64,000 nucleotides of DNA from NCBI GenBank assembly GCA_008921705.1, contig VFFE01007724.1, forward strand, positions 779,686-843,685, written 5' to 3'. The position numbers were made by a program, and so were the translations under genes. Positions 37,609 through 50,110 of this stretch are shown here, in pieces. How positions within the stretch are numbered: position 1 is the stretch's first letter; every line of letters starts with the position of its first letter. The notes under the pieces were generated by a model. That model searched no databases, was not told the origin of the DNA, and saw nothing but the letters and a program-made list of their open reading frames with translations. This DNA is from Burhinus oedicnemus (taxonomy: Eukaryota > Chordata > Aves > Charadriiformes > Burhinidae).

Positions 37609-38436
37609 AATGCTAAAAGAACATGAATATTACCAAGTACAAATTCAAGTAAGGTCAACAACACTGAACGGCAATTACCTGTTGACATTTTCTTAAGTGG
37701 TCATGTGCATGGCTCTTTGCGCTCAATTATCTTTTACTTTGGAATTTTTGATGTAATACACTATGTTTATTTTTGATAATGGGGGAAAAAGTGTCTCCCG
37801 CTTTCCTCCTTTTGATCTTTTATGCAGGTTATCAAGAAGCCTGAGCTCTTCAGACCTGCTTCTTAGTGTGGCCAAAGGGCGCTCAGCTGTTCCACATCTC
37901 CTAAGTGGACCTGGCACTAGAGGGCGATGGAGACATACACTTTTGCCAGTGTGTCTCAACAATCTGTTAGGCAGCAAAAGCAGAAGAATAAGACATTAAT
38001 TAGCAAGTTCTTGAAAGAAGGGTATAGTACTGCTCTACCATCCCATTACCTTCTCTTCTCATACCTTTCCTCTGGCTTCTGCTTATTAAATTGCAGGCCC
38101 CTGACTCCTGTGGTAGTTCTCCACATTCCTTACTGTTATTACCTTCTTCTGCCCGTTAGAGTTGATGCTCTGCCCTTTGGCATGTGATCTGAAACCTGTC
38201 TCCAACTCCTGATGAAAGGTATTCTCCTCAGGAGACTTCTTTCTCTTTTCCCATCCTTGCCTTTGCCTCTGGCCTTTCCCTGATCTTATTAATTCTCTAT
38301 CCATTTTTTTGTCAACTCTGTCTCTTCCTCAAGGAATCTCTCTCATTCCATATCCTGTCCCTGGCCTTCATTCAAAAAATGCAAAAGCCATGGAGATAGA
38401 AAAATAAGAGGTAAGAAGGTGCTTCATCATGTGTGC

Positions 38437-38500
38437 TAGTTGTTAGAGCACTGAAAAAAAGAGGCCTGGGTCCTGGCCTTTGTGCCTAAAGTGTCTATCC
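38437..38500 (+). repeat. Possible MIR-like tRNA-SINE relic
   Basis: AGTTGTTAGAGCACTG followed after eight bases by GAGGCCTGGGTCCTGGCC and TTTGTGCC resembles the A-box and B-box portion of old tRNA-derived amniote SINEs (gtggttagagca, cctgggttc, ctctgcc). It is short and degraded, so confidence is limited. Confidence 0.38.
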
Positions 38501-39579
38501 ATGGTACATTACACAAAGAATTGGTAAATGGGTACCACTAGCTAGGCTTTCCCATAACCTGGTTAAGTGTTGTAATCACTAAACTTCAGTGTTAGGTAGC
38601 ATAGCTTCTTCAGGAGGAGTGGAGGTTGTCCTTAACTGGTTCAGTGATGGTCTAAGGAGCACGTAAAACCAGCTTGACTTGTGGCTGAGGAAGGCTGAAG
38701 CCTTTCGCTGCGTAACTGGGTGCTCAGACTGTGGTATGAAATTGGATGGGGCCCCAGGGAACCATGGATGAGGCCGGACTGACAGTGACCTGAGGGTCCT
38801 GAACTCCAGAGAAGACATCAGGATACCTCGTGTGGGACCTTCCCCATCCGTTAGCTCGAGGCTGTTCTGCATTCACGTAGCGAGCAGTGTTAACTGTCCT
38901 GTCTCAGAGGCAGATGGAGTGTGTGCTGTGTGCAGGCAGCTGCAAGAAGTGCACTTGTGGTTAGGTGGCAGGAGTGGTTTGTGCCTGTGACTGGGGGTGG
39001 GAAGCTGCTCCTCTAGCTTTGCCAGGCATGCTCTTCTGCTAGCAGGTTTCTCCCTCTGAGGTTGTAGGCTTTTCTCCTTTTGTAAGCACTACACCCCATC
39101 AGAAATGTTGTGAACTGTACGGGTGACATGATTAGGCTGTGTGGGATTAGTTATGGGTTAAGCTGCTCTCAAGGAAAATTTCTTGAGATGCATATAGGGA
39201 GAAAGATAGTTGTCACTCAGAGTTGCCAGCTTCAGTCCATGCTGTTTTTATTGTCCTCCCATGACTTCTCAAACCTAGAACTTCAAAGACTTGGAAATAC
39301 GTCCTGGATCTGTTACTTGATCACCTTTATCTCTTTACAGCAGACTCAGAATTAATCCAGGGAACAGGCAATCTATCCACAGATCTGTCATCCCACCTGC
39401 AATATTCTTTTTCTGGTAGCAAATATGCCATACATCCCTCACAGGTGACTCCAGGCCAGACATTGTCTTCATGCTCACAACTTCATAAAGCCATTTGAAA
39501 GAACGTATAAGTGAAAAAATAGAATAACGAGAGGGGTAGGGAAGGAGTCCACTCCAAGCCACTGTAATTTTTTAAGAAG

Positions 39580-39970
39580 AGCATGCTGAAAATTGAAGCA
39601 ATGGACAACACTGGGTCATACAAATGGATGATTCATCTTGTATTTGCTTTCCATGGCTGCATACCATACAGTGTCACTTCACTCACTCACGTCGTGTCCC
39701 CCTCTGTGAGCCTGATGGGCACGTTCTCAGTTGCCATGAAGATGAAACTCACCAGGCAGAAATGGCACAATACTCCCGATCTCAATGAAACTGTGATGCG
39801 GACAGTTCTCGAAAGCATCAATTTTTAAGTTATTAAGGTGACAAATATTTCCTCCTCCTCCAGAAAAAGCAATCTCTCGCCTCATCACTGCGAGATGTGA
39901 TTCGAACTGTATTTCCCTGGAAATGACATGATGACAGAAGGGTACGTGATTGAGAATGAAAAAGTATTAT
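39580..39970. promoter_or_regulatory. Candidate conserved noncoding element retaining CpGs
   Basis: From 39795 to 39945 six CpGs persist in sequence of ordinary GC content, including GATGCGGAC, CTCTCGCCTC, CTGCGAGATG and GATTCGAAC. The block also carries AAATATTTCCTCCTCCTCC and TTTCCCTGGAAATGACATG, a near-palindromic TTTCCnnGGAAA core. A plus frame of 81 codons (39583-39828) overlaps its left half. I find no protein family in it, but an unrecognised conserved exon cannot be ruled out. The nomination rests on CpG persistence and motif density only. Confidence 0.3.
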
Positions 39971-40322
39971 ACAGACTCACATTCAAATTTGTTATCAGGC
40001 AGTGAGACTGATGACTCAGAGTTAGAAAAAAAATGAAACAACCAAAGATCGTGTCTCAGTCAGTGCTCATAACAAACTTGAATTCCCATTTGCACAGCTC
40101 ATATACAGGGGAATTACATCGCACGCTCAGAATCAATTTGCATATGCTGTCTCTAGTCAGTCACACAACAAATAATGTATTAGGAGTGCATTTTTATGCA
40201 CTATATTATCATACAGCTTGAAATGCTGTCTTCTGTTAATGTGCTTTTCAAAGAGTGTGTGCATGCATGTGTGCATGTTCTCACTTGCTCATTCCCTCAC
40301 TGTTCCTGTTAGAGTAAGGAGG

Positions 40323-40360
40323 TCCTGAGGGATTACCTGAGGGACCACCTGAGGGACCAG
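40323..40360. repeat. 12-13 bp tandem repeat, 3 copies
   Basis: Three units built on CCTGAGGGA(CC)A follow one another, the last two being exact ACCTGAGGGACC copies. Local slippage array, no gene context. Confidence 0.8.
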
Positions 40361-40769
40361 ATTAAGATGAGGTGAGTTTGGGAATCTAGGAATTTGGTAA
40401 AAGTAACAGATAGATAGGCATATTTTAAACTGAAGGTTTAAAGTCCTTCTTTGGCACTGGAGAATTATCTAACATGCAAGCAGATTTCAGAATCTGGGCC
40501 AGAGTCCCTGCCAAGGCAGGCTCACGTGGTCTCCATCTGGCCTCATCATCCAAAGAGATCAGCCCCTTCATTAACTGCAGAACTATGATCTCAGAGTCGA
40601 TCATCCCAAGTGGACCTGCTTTGACAATGTAGGGCTTTTGCTGTGATGATTCACTAGTTCTGTAGCTTGCTAAGTACCAAAGAATCCCAGAATGTGCTGC
40701 ATCATTAGCTGATTTTTTGGATCATTGATAGTGAAAACAAAAACTGACAAAAATAACTGCACTATGTTT

Positions 40770-40890
40770 TCAGTGATCAGAAAAGTAAAAAGCAACCCTC
40801 CCATAAGCAAATAACTAAGCGTTAATTAATCAGATTAAGCCAAACAAAGCTACATTTTGAATTTCAGCCTTTCTCTTGCCATATTGTTTG
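40770..40890. promoter_or_regulatory. Candidate conserved noncoding element
   Basis: The block contains AAGCAAATAACTAAGCGTTA, then ATTAATCAGATTAAGC and CAAACAAAGC, combining forkhead-like (GCAAATA), homeodomain (TTAATTAATC) and Sox/TCF-like (ACAAAG) words in about 70 bp with no repeat structure. Motif density alone supports this call. Confidence 0.22.
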
Positions 40891-42841
40891 GTGGAAAACC
40901 TGGGTGTCATGGAAGGGGAGAACATCAACACCTTTACCTTCCTTGTTATTCAGCTGTTTTCAATAGCCACTTCTTCTTTCCTTCCTGCAGGGTGCTCGGA
41001 ACAAATATTGGCTGATGTGCCTGCAGAGAGGCTGGGAGAGCTGTGAGGGCCTTCTGAGCTGTGAGAAGCTGAATAAGTGATGGAGGTCTCTCTCGCTGCC
41101 TATCTGTTAAAATGTTCCTGATGCCATCCCTTCAGTGATGGACTCCCCAGGACTGTGCTGCCATCTTATTCCCTTCTCTTTCCTCCCCTCCCTGGGGACA
41201 GCAAGTGAACTTTCACAGAGATTCACACATGCATGTCTTGCACTGTATTCTCTTGTTGCTGTGTATCAGCCTGTCCAGTTGGCCTGGGAGGTGAAGTAAA
41301 CTGAAATTCAGATATGCAGACTAAGCAATGTCAGGACCTGTTTTCCAGCCTGAAGGCTAACGGGTTTGGTCTGGCCATATCCGTGCTATTTAAAAGTCTT
41401 AATGTATGAAACAAGATGTGCCATATGCAGTTATCCATTGAGAATGATGCCTGGCCCATGTTAACTCCTGAACTGTACTTATCTGACCTGAGCCAAAATC
41501 ACACCTGGGAACATGCTTGTGGTCTCTCTGATGCACTTTAACTTACTAGACATAGACTGAGGGTCATTTTTTTATTCCCTCACTGCCACTTTTCATTTGG
41601 TTTTCATTAACACAATTATGTTATGTAGAGGAAAATGATGACCAGAAGTGGTCTGCTGATTTTGCTCTCCACACATGCCTAAGCAGTCAACATGCTTCAG
41701 CTAGACTTGCGTTTCAGCCTCCTTTTCTCCTGGTCAGACTGGCAGTTACTTTGGCCAGTTCAGAGCTTGATTACATGTTGAGAGTTCCTCATCACTGGCT
41801 GTTAAATAGCATTGGGCTGGGTATGGATCCTACAATTTATTCCACCACCCGTGTGTTAGTAATGATCAAAAGTGACGTGCTAAAAGAAGTGATGGTTTCT
41901 GTCAAGTGTTTACAGGACACAAACTTGAGATAATTGTCTTTCTTATTGGCTTTGTTGAATGGTTTTGAAGACTTTAACTGTCTTTAGATATTTGAGGAAT
42001 ACATGGAAAAAAACCAAAGGGAACCCACATTAAGGAAAAAGAGAAAAACTTGGTTGTTCTGATAATAACAATGGACATTGATATCTTTCAATAGTTACCA
42101 GGCACTTTAAAAAACCCACCTGACTGTGGCATTTAAATAATAATATTTTATTATACCTTCTGCAATCTGTAAATAAAAAACAGGCTTACAAAGCAAACAC
42201 CGTATGGTTTTACTGAGAACATGGATGTCACATCCTCAAATGTTCTTTTGCATATTATTTAAATAATTTATATTAGCTTGGGTACTCCCAAGGCATACAA
42301 GGAATACTAGCTATTCTAGACACACTAGAATTACAACCTCATTGTAAAATCTGTCTGCAGTTAAGGTCTCACCCTGAAAGACAACTAAGACTCCTGAACT
42401 TCTGTTACTTAAGGGCATCACTTCTTAAAATGGTAATTCATCATTAAGAGACTTGAACAGCACACAGGCTACTTATTGTGTATGTCAACCAGTTCCCTAC
42501 TGTAGTGTCATCTCACTGCTTATATTCTTCCCACAGGAAAGGTGTTAGCTCATCTCTACATTACATAGTGCTTGATTCTGGAACACTAGGAATTAGCCTT
42601 AAACATTAGTCTGGATCTAAAGAACCACAGAATTAAGCTACATCATCTGCTACTTGGTTGTACTAAATTCCACAATATTCAATAGCAGAATAACCTTCAG
42701 AAGGAGGGTAACACTTTAAAATATCAGATGACATACGCTGACTGTAGAGTTCTTGTTCTCTTCATTTTCTCTTGTGTACTGGTTGCTATTTATATGGAAT
42801 CTTCATATCATAGTGGCACATACTGCCCCTGACTTTTAGGG

Positions 42842-42865
42842 AATAAATAAATAAATAAATAAATT
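42842..42865. repeat. (AAAT)n microsatellite
   Basis: About six AATA units in an uninterrupted run within AT-rich sequence. Confidence 0.88.
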
Positions 42866-43876
42866 TCAAACATGGTTGCAGGATTTGTTTGAATAAGTCA
42901 AGAATGATGAACATTAAATCTCACTAAAAAATGCATTTTAATATATTGATGAAAAAGTTGCATGAGAAATAGCCTGTTGATTACATATATAATATTTTCT
43001 TTCCCACAGACTGAAACATATGGGGTTTAACAGCTACACTAGGAACAACACATCCATACTGCACATATGGCACAATGATGTGAGCAACACAGAGCTAGGA
43101 CACCATCAAGGAAGATGAAGAGCAGTTTCATTTAAATACGAACACATAGAGACGTGAACAGCAGGGCTGTAATATGAGATGTTTGGATAGAAACTTCTGG
43201 GGGAAGGCAGCATCTTTGCTGGCCCTCACTGCATTACATAGAAGATGAGGAGCAAGGGCACTAGTGGGTTTTGTGTTGATGCTGACCAGGACAGCTCCTG
43301 CTCCTGAGTGACTGGAAAAACAGCACAAAAGAGGATGCAAAGCAAGACCCACTCAACATTGCTGCAATTACTGCTTTAACAAGGTGCTGAATTCAGGCTT
43401 GCAATTCTGGCAACAGTGCTATAGGCAATTTGTTCCCCCACAGTAACATCTGCAAGCAAGAGAGCTCTATGACCTTTAATTGATGGGAGAACATCTTTGG
43501 GCAAATGAATGTTTCTGAATGGGAAACAGGGAAGAATATTCCTTTAGCTTCAGAAATGAGTCTGAAAAAAGTTAGACCTTTCTGCAGAAACAGAAAAATA
43601 CTTTGCATAAAGAGAGCACTTAATCTTCAGACCTGTTTCTAATCTGTTGAACAAGTTTAGGGAATTCACATGGGGTGGAATTTCATCTACCTCTGCTCTC
43701 TTGTCCCATGCAAGAACAGGGCCATCAAATGAGGCCACGCAAAGACAAGTGCAGAAGGAACAAAAAGACGTGGTGTATTACGCAGCAGGTATTTGAGAAA
43801 GTTCTGGATGTTTAAAATATGCATAGGTGTAAGGGAGGACTGAACAAGCTCATGGAAAAGAAATTACTTCAAAATA

Positions 43877-43906
43877 CATATAAATGCATACAAATGCATA
43901 TAAATG
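43877..43906. repeat. 10-bp tandem repeat, 3 copies
   Basis: CATATAAATG, CATACAAATG and CATATAAATG follow directly one after another, then decay into CTCATG. Local slippage array. Confidence 0.8.
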
Positions 43907-46900
43907 CTCATGCTGAAGATGTTTATTGAAAGTGAAAAATGAGACTGGTTTTGCGCCCCCATGAGCAACAGAAATACATTGTCAGGTGTATCTGGAGAGT
44001 GGGAGAGGGGAAGAAATGGGGCAAAGAGGACTGCCATGTCCCCTGTGAGGGCTGGGGATACCAAAGCCCTATGTTTTGGTGGAGCACAATGGTCCTCACT
44101 GACATCTCCACAGTTCGTGGAACTGGTTGGTTGCAAAGAGGGCTAAAACATGGCCTCAGGAGTGGGCCAGTGCACGTAACCATCCTCCACATCTCTCACA
44201 CACTTCTTGAATATGTGTGAGTTTGACCAACACTTCTTTGGGAATTCTGCTAAGTTTACCAGTGGGCCATATAAAGTAGAACTAGATTACGTCTGCTGTA
44301 GAATTCACATAATGGCTAAATCTTATGAATGCTTCAGATGCCTGATTTTGAGTGGGACTCTGATTCCACCTCCCTTTCTTAGGCTATAATTCTGTAAATA
44401 ATTTCACATCCACTCTCTTTAAGAAGTGAATACACTAAGACAGCTGGACACTGTAGTTTTGAGCCGATACATTTGATGACAAGAAGACAGATATGGGGAC
44501 CAAATGGTAGATTTTTCAAAAATGCAGGTTCATCTGAACTGAAACTATTCATGGATTTAAACTAAGTAGAAATGGTGGCTGCTTTGTCTCTTTTTTTATG
44601 CAAAAAAGAACAATACTAGAAATATCCAGCTGTTTTATTTTAACACTTAAAAAAAAAACCCAAACCAAAAAAACTAACTCAACCAAACCCCTTTTGACTC
44701 TTCCTTTAAAAAGTGAAATAAAGTAACACAATTTATTCCCAAAATATCATTCTGCCAATATCTCCTTTGCACCCACACAGCTGATGGAATGTAATGTGCT
44801 AAATATCCTTAAATAGCGTTAACTTAAGTATCCAAGCGACATGAAATGTACCTGCAATTTTAATTTTTTTTCCCCCAGGCATGCATGTACAAAGGAAAAA
44901 AAATGGATTCATTTAATCGGCCCAGAAAATTTCTTGGAAGACTGGTAACCTTTAACAGAAAGCTCAAAATCTCTCAGATTTCACCTCACATAACTGTGGA
45001 TTGTCAGTATAAAGGTAATAAAGGTCAATGCTTAATGACCATGCTGATTCATCACCAAATGCTTGTTTACTTGCCCTTAGAATAAGGAGATTATGTCTGC
45101 TGTTTTTGGCAAGTCGTGCCACTTCAACGCAGGTTTTGCTTTCCTCCTAGAAATTTACCTCAATGAGCTATTAATCAGAAATTGGTGGGCTAGTGTGGGA
45201 GATGAGATGAAGATCTGTAGAGGCATCTTTCATCTCATTTTACTCGTTTTATGGGGCCTCAGCTTCTTTTATAACAGTTCACTATTTAATAGCCACTGTC
45301 ACTTTAGCCTGTAAGTTCAAAAGACCTATAAATTTCTTGGCACAGCTTATCCGTCATGGAGCAGGACTGCTACAATAAAATACGATAATAAATTAATAAT
45401 CAATATTAGCTGACAAGGTTCCTTTTTGCTCTCCCCTCTGAGACAGCCTGAGCAGTTGGGCCATGGGGGCGGGTTGTTTCTCACATCAGAGGACTGCGAG
45501 GCAGAGCTGGAGTTTTTGGGTTTTCTCCTGAACTGCTACTGTAAAGACATTTTTCATAGCTCAGACTGTTATTTCATAGCCTTAACTTCTCTGTAGTTAG
45601 ATTCAAACGAGAAGACCTAGAAAGGTGAGAACTTCTCTCTTTTTTACAATGAGCTGTTAACTTTGGAACCTGGTTACAACTGCCTGAACACCAAAGCTGT
45701 TATTAGTGTAATTGACATGACTTTCAGCCAATCTGCAGATAATTAATAATTTTTTAGGTGTGATGGGGCATTGTTCCTAAGGAGGAATAATCTTTTTTAA
45801 TCTCACCCAGATGTAGAATAGGTTAGATATTTCTGATTGCTCTCCTGCTCACAACTACCTGCCATTTTGTGTATGAATATAGAAAGTGTCCACTCCTGAT
45901 TGTGGTGGACACTCAGAATTGAATTATGCTATTGAAGGGTTTTGTCTATGTGCACAAGAAAGTGCAGCTTGAATTACTTCATGCCTACCCCTTCCTACTC
46001 CTAGGGTTGTCTCAAGGTCAGCCTGGGAGACTGGGAAAGGTTGGCAGTGTAATATGCCAGAAACAGAAAGGATGCCCAACACTTATTTGCATATGTGAGT
46101 TAGAATTAATTGGTCTATATCACTGAAGCATCTAGCCTCATATTAACTAATGTGACAAATATCTGCCACATAAACTTCATTTCCTCTCTGTTTGACTTGT
46201 TTTGCACTCATCAGTGTCTAACTAAACAGCCTCAGAAGATTTTCTCTTCTACTTTCTTTTCTCAAGGAGCTAGAGACATGCTGGATACTGCATGCCTGCC
46301 TGCCAGGGCTGCCACCATCACCTCTCTGAATGACAAATGCTGCTGTTTTCCAGCAGGTATAGCGGCAGCATTTTGAGTCTTAAGGGGTGGGACAAAGAGT
46401 TATGAAGCATCAACTAGTTGAGATCTTCAGCACTGTCTCTGCCTCCTTCAAGCTCCCACAGCTGCCTTATGCCAAAGAAGTGGCATAAGACTTTTCCTTG
46501 CCTTTAGTGTCGTGTTTCACAAGGTCTCAGTGATTCCCATGGCTGAGTTCAAGCACATTACAGGAGGAATTGGATCACAGAATGGCTCTGTGGAAGTATT
46601 TTCCTGCAAGATTTGAAATACCTTATTTACTGCCTTACAAACAGGGATTAACATCATTCTTCTTTAATGAAAATTTGTCTGAATGACAAAGGGGACACTG
46701 AACAATGTCATCTGCATTTTTCCTTCAGACTGCTCAGATTCCAGTAAATTCATTGAAAGCCTCCTGTTGTAGGTGAGTGCTACATGGTTTGCGTATGGGT
46801 AGTAACACTTGCAAATACATTGGTCTGACCAAGAGGACTGCTGCTCCTAGAAGGGGTGTCCTAAGCCAGGTGATTTCAGTTGTTGCTGTTAATAAATGGG

Positions 46901-49900
46901 GGGTGCAAGCCGCTCAAAAGTGATGCTCATGGCTACAAGTGGGATTAAAGCTGAGACAAGCTTGGAGGTGTGTTTTGTGCCAAGAGAAGTTTATGGTGGG
47001 TGGTAGAACATACAGATGATTTTAAAAGAAGAACTGTTGTTTGCATTCTTGCCTCCTATATTAAAACCAGAAACTCTTCGATCTTGTAAGAATCTTTTTA
47101 AAAGTCAAAAGCAGAGTACAGAACATGTTGCAAGTGAGTTTGACTCTGAAGGTTTAAGAAATGGTAACACCATGGCTCCCTAAATGTAAGCAGTGCTGTT
47201 TTCCTCTGCCTTGAATTACTTATTCAATTAAAATGTTAGTCTGCATGATACAGTTTCTTCAAGTAATTTGCTCTAAGTTAAGAAAATCTTCAGCTTTATT
47301 ATAATAATTAATTCAAAGAAAAGACTTATTATTGTGTTGAACATGTACTTCTATGTTGGGAATACTTAATAAGTCATTAATTAATATCACCGTTATTAAG
47401 AACACATTGATGTTACCAGATTGCCGTACATTGGTTTCTGCTGGAAACATTACATGCTCATAGAGAGGTGGTAGGAATTGCAGACAACCTGCGGTGCTCC
47501 TCAGCTCTAGCAAATCAATGTGTGGACCTCTGCCTTATCCAAATAGGTGCCCAGTGAAATACTGAATTCCAAACACAATACTGCACATTCCCCACATGCA
47601 GAGAGCTGGATGCTTTAAACACCTCTAGAAAGAGTGAGAACCTCTGTGCTTGTTCAGGCATCTAAGACAAGATCCAACCAAATAAACTGAGCAGAGCAAG
47701 GGCCTGCTCTTCAGCTCTGAGGCCATGTAGCACAAAGTAGCCGTGCACATGTCATTAAAGTTTCTCACTCCTTTTCTTCTCCCCACTGAAAGAACACCTC
47801 ACCTACTGGAAGGGTCCCTGGTGCATGCAAGTGCCTGGAGCATGCCTGGAAGACCACTAACTGGCTGAAAATGTGCCAGAGTCATGCCAACAAACAAGAA
47901 GCGTGGATGGCTGGATTCCATAGGTCATGCCCATGCCCTAGCACTGTTTCATTTATATCATAGCTCGAATTTGGAAGACTATATTCCACCTGAGATTAAT
48001 AAAATGCATCTCACCTCTCCAAAATCAATGTGCAACAGATTATGAGTCGCAGTGTGCTACATTTGCTTGTAACTTCAGAAAGTTAGAACAGTGGTTGTGT
48101 ATACTGCAGCTGCACTGGTAGCTGAGCACAATAAGCCCAAGGAAGTGACAGTTTTAGGATGCTGCTACTCCTACAGGGCAGGAAGAGCACACTCTTACAC
48201 TTTCTTTGGGTCTCTATTTTTCCCACAAGTGACTGAGAATTATCACATGTTGCGTTCTCTGCTTGGTTTACATTTTACTATGAATTATGAGGCATTATGA
48301 AGCCTCATTCTGCTCTTTTTAATTTCACCTGATGCATTTTTTCTTCCAGCTGTCCTTCTAACAAACCCCACCAATAAACTCCTGATGCTTTTAAAAAAAG
48401 AAACAAATGAAATGTTCAGTCTTATTTATGATCATTCACTCTCTGTGCTGGTCCATTGCCATTCTTTGCTGGGTTGTGTATGAATTAAACTGCACACTCC
48501 TCAAGACCAGTATATTTAGACGGCTACTCACCCTGTGCAGAACTTACAGCTGCAATGTTAGAGTCTGGTTTGAAGCCACACAGAGAATTTGGCCCTTAAC
48601 ACTATTTTAGAGTGAAAGATGATGTTTGGAGAGCAACACTGAGACATTAGACTGCCTTCTATATATCCAAAACCCAGTTTTACAAACTACAGAAACTTTT
48701 ATTATTTGAAATTACTCCAGCCAAGAGCTACATTATTGATGACATAACTTCAACACAGACAGTGGCTTGAACATTCCCAGCTGGAATTTCTACTCCCAGC
48801 AGTCAGGCGTGAGGCTTATGTAAGGATGATAATCACCTCCTGACTGCCTACTTTCCTTGCCCACTTAGTAAAGTATGTCCCTGCAGGGCCTGAGCTAAAA
48901 CCCATGTGAAGTTCATGGGACACTTTGTACTGATGCCTGTGAATGTTGCATCACTTCAGAACTGTTTTTATCCCAGGCGATCTTAAAGTGTATTTTATAA
49001 CTAATCATCAAGAGCTTTTACCTACAGCTACAGCTGGGATGAGAGAAGTAGCCAAATAACCACAATGACATACTTTGTACCGCTGACTACAAGTACTACT
49101 TTGGCCACAGGTCATGACTCATTTGAGTTATGTGAAACCTGCCACAGTGTGTAAAGTTTACCACAAGTAAGCGGACCTCAGGTTTTTAATTTTTTGGCTA
49201 GCAGGCTGCGGCCGCTCCCACAGTGAGTTCCACGGCATCCAGTGGAACCTTGGAAATCTCAGCATCCAAGTCAGCTCTTCCAGGAATCAAACAAATTGTT
49301 CCAGGGAGTCTAAGTATTTGACCATGAAACAAACCCCACTCTCCACTTAACTGAGGCTAGACACTCAGATTGTTTGTACCTTTTGACTACGTTCCACATA
49401 ATAGGCCATAATAAGCAGCCAGCTTACTGCTTTGAAAAAAATTTCCTCTTAAAGTCTGCCTGTGTTCTGGGATGCTCTTTATGCAGTTGCTTTATGGCAA
49501 AGCAGTAACAACCCTGAAAAATATAAGTCAAATGAATTACATCCAGATTGCCTAATGCCTTTGAGAAGTCGCTATGGAGGAAATCATGTATTTATGGCTA
49601 GTGTGAGAGACTGTAAAGGAAAACACATTGTTCATGTTGTTTTTACATACTGTCTATCATATTGCATGACAATCTTTAATATAAGAACAAATATGAAAAT
49701 TTTCCTTTAGTCACAGCAGCCTTCATTCATCCTGCTTAACTTCCAGCAGCCAACTGAAGTACTCAAGAAAATGTCTTAATCATGGCATGCCTGGTTATGC
49801 ATCATGGTATTATGTCTGGTATGTACTGTGGCATATCTGTTTTGGGGTGAAATTGTACATCAGTACTGGACAACCATGAAAGAATGAATAGATGAACATT

Positions 49901-49932
49901 TTAAAATGTAATCCCCAGTAAAAGAAAGACAT

Positions 49933-50110
49933 GTACCTGGGTCCAGAGGAGGGCAATAAAAATAGTTAGAGGGCTGGAACACCTCTCCTATGAGGAAAGG
50001 CTGAGAGTTGGGATTGCTCAGCCTGGAGAAGGCTCTGGGGAGACTTTATTGCGGCCTTTCGGTACTTAAAGGGAACTTACAAGAAAGATGGACAGACACT
50101 TCCCAGGGGC
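49933..50110 (+). mobile_element. CR1 LINE scrap lacking its 3' end
   Basis: The text GGGCTGGAACACCTCTCCTA, then TGAGGAAAGGCTGAGAG, TTGCTCAGCCTGGAGAAGG and GGGGAGACTTTATTGCGGCC is CR1 ORF2 C-terminal coding sequence (the YEERLRELG and FSLEKA region). It then reads GTACTTAAAGGGAACTTACA and fades out near 50110. No 3' UTR or octamer tail follows. CR1 insertion always starts from the 3' end, so the missing tail implies a later deletion or a breakpoint at about 50110. Confidence 0.85.

Larger units (their letters stand above)
32911..49932. other. Non-coding interval, long unique stretch
   Basis: Seventeen kilobases without a recognisable gene. Open frames are at most about 115 codons and frequently paired with antisense frames (34871-35176, 35562-35798, 43923-44220). 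A T12 run lies at 37504-37515 and a CT-biased stretch at about 38.03-38.35 kb. A plus frame at 49462-49710 was examined and shows no domain. Regulatory candidates, minisatellites and repeat traces within the interval are listed separately. Confidence 0.55.

Noticed and set aside
49208..49215. GCGGCCGC, a rare 8-base CpG-rich word
   Set aside because: Isolated occurrence without a surrounding CpG cluster. No vector sequence is nearby.
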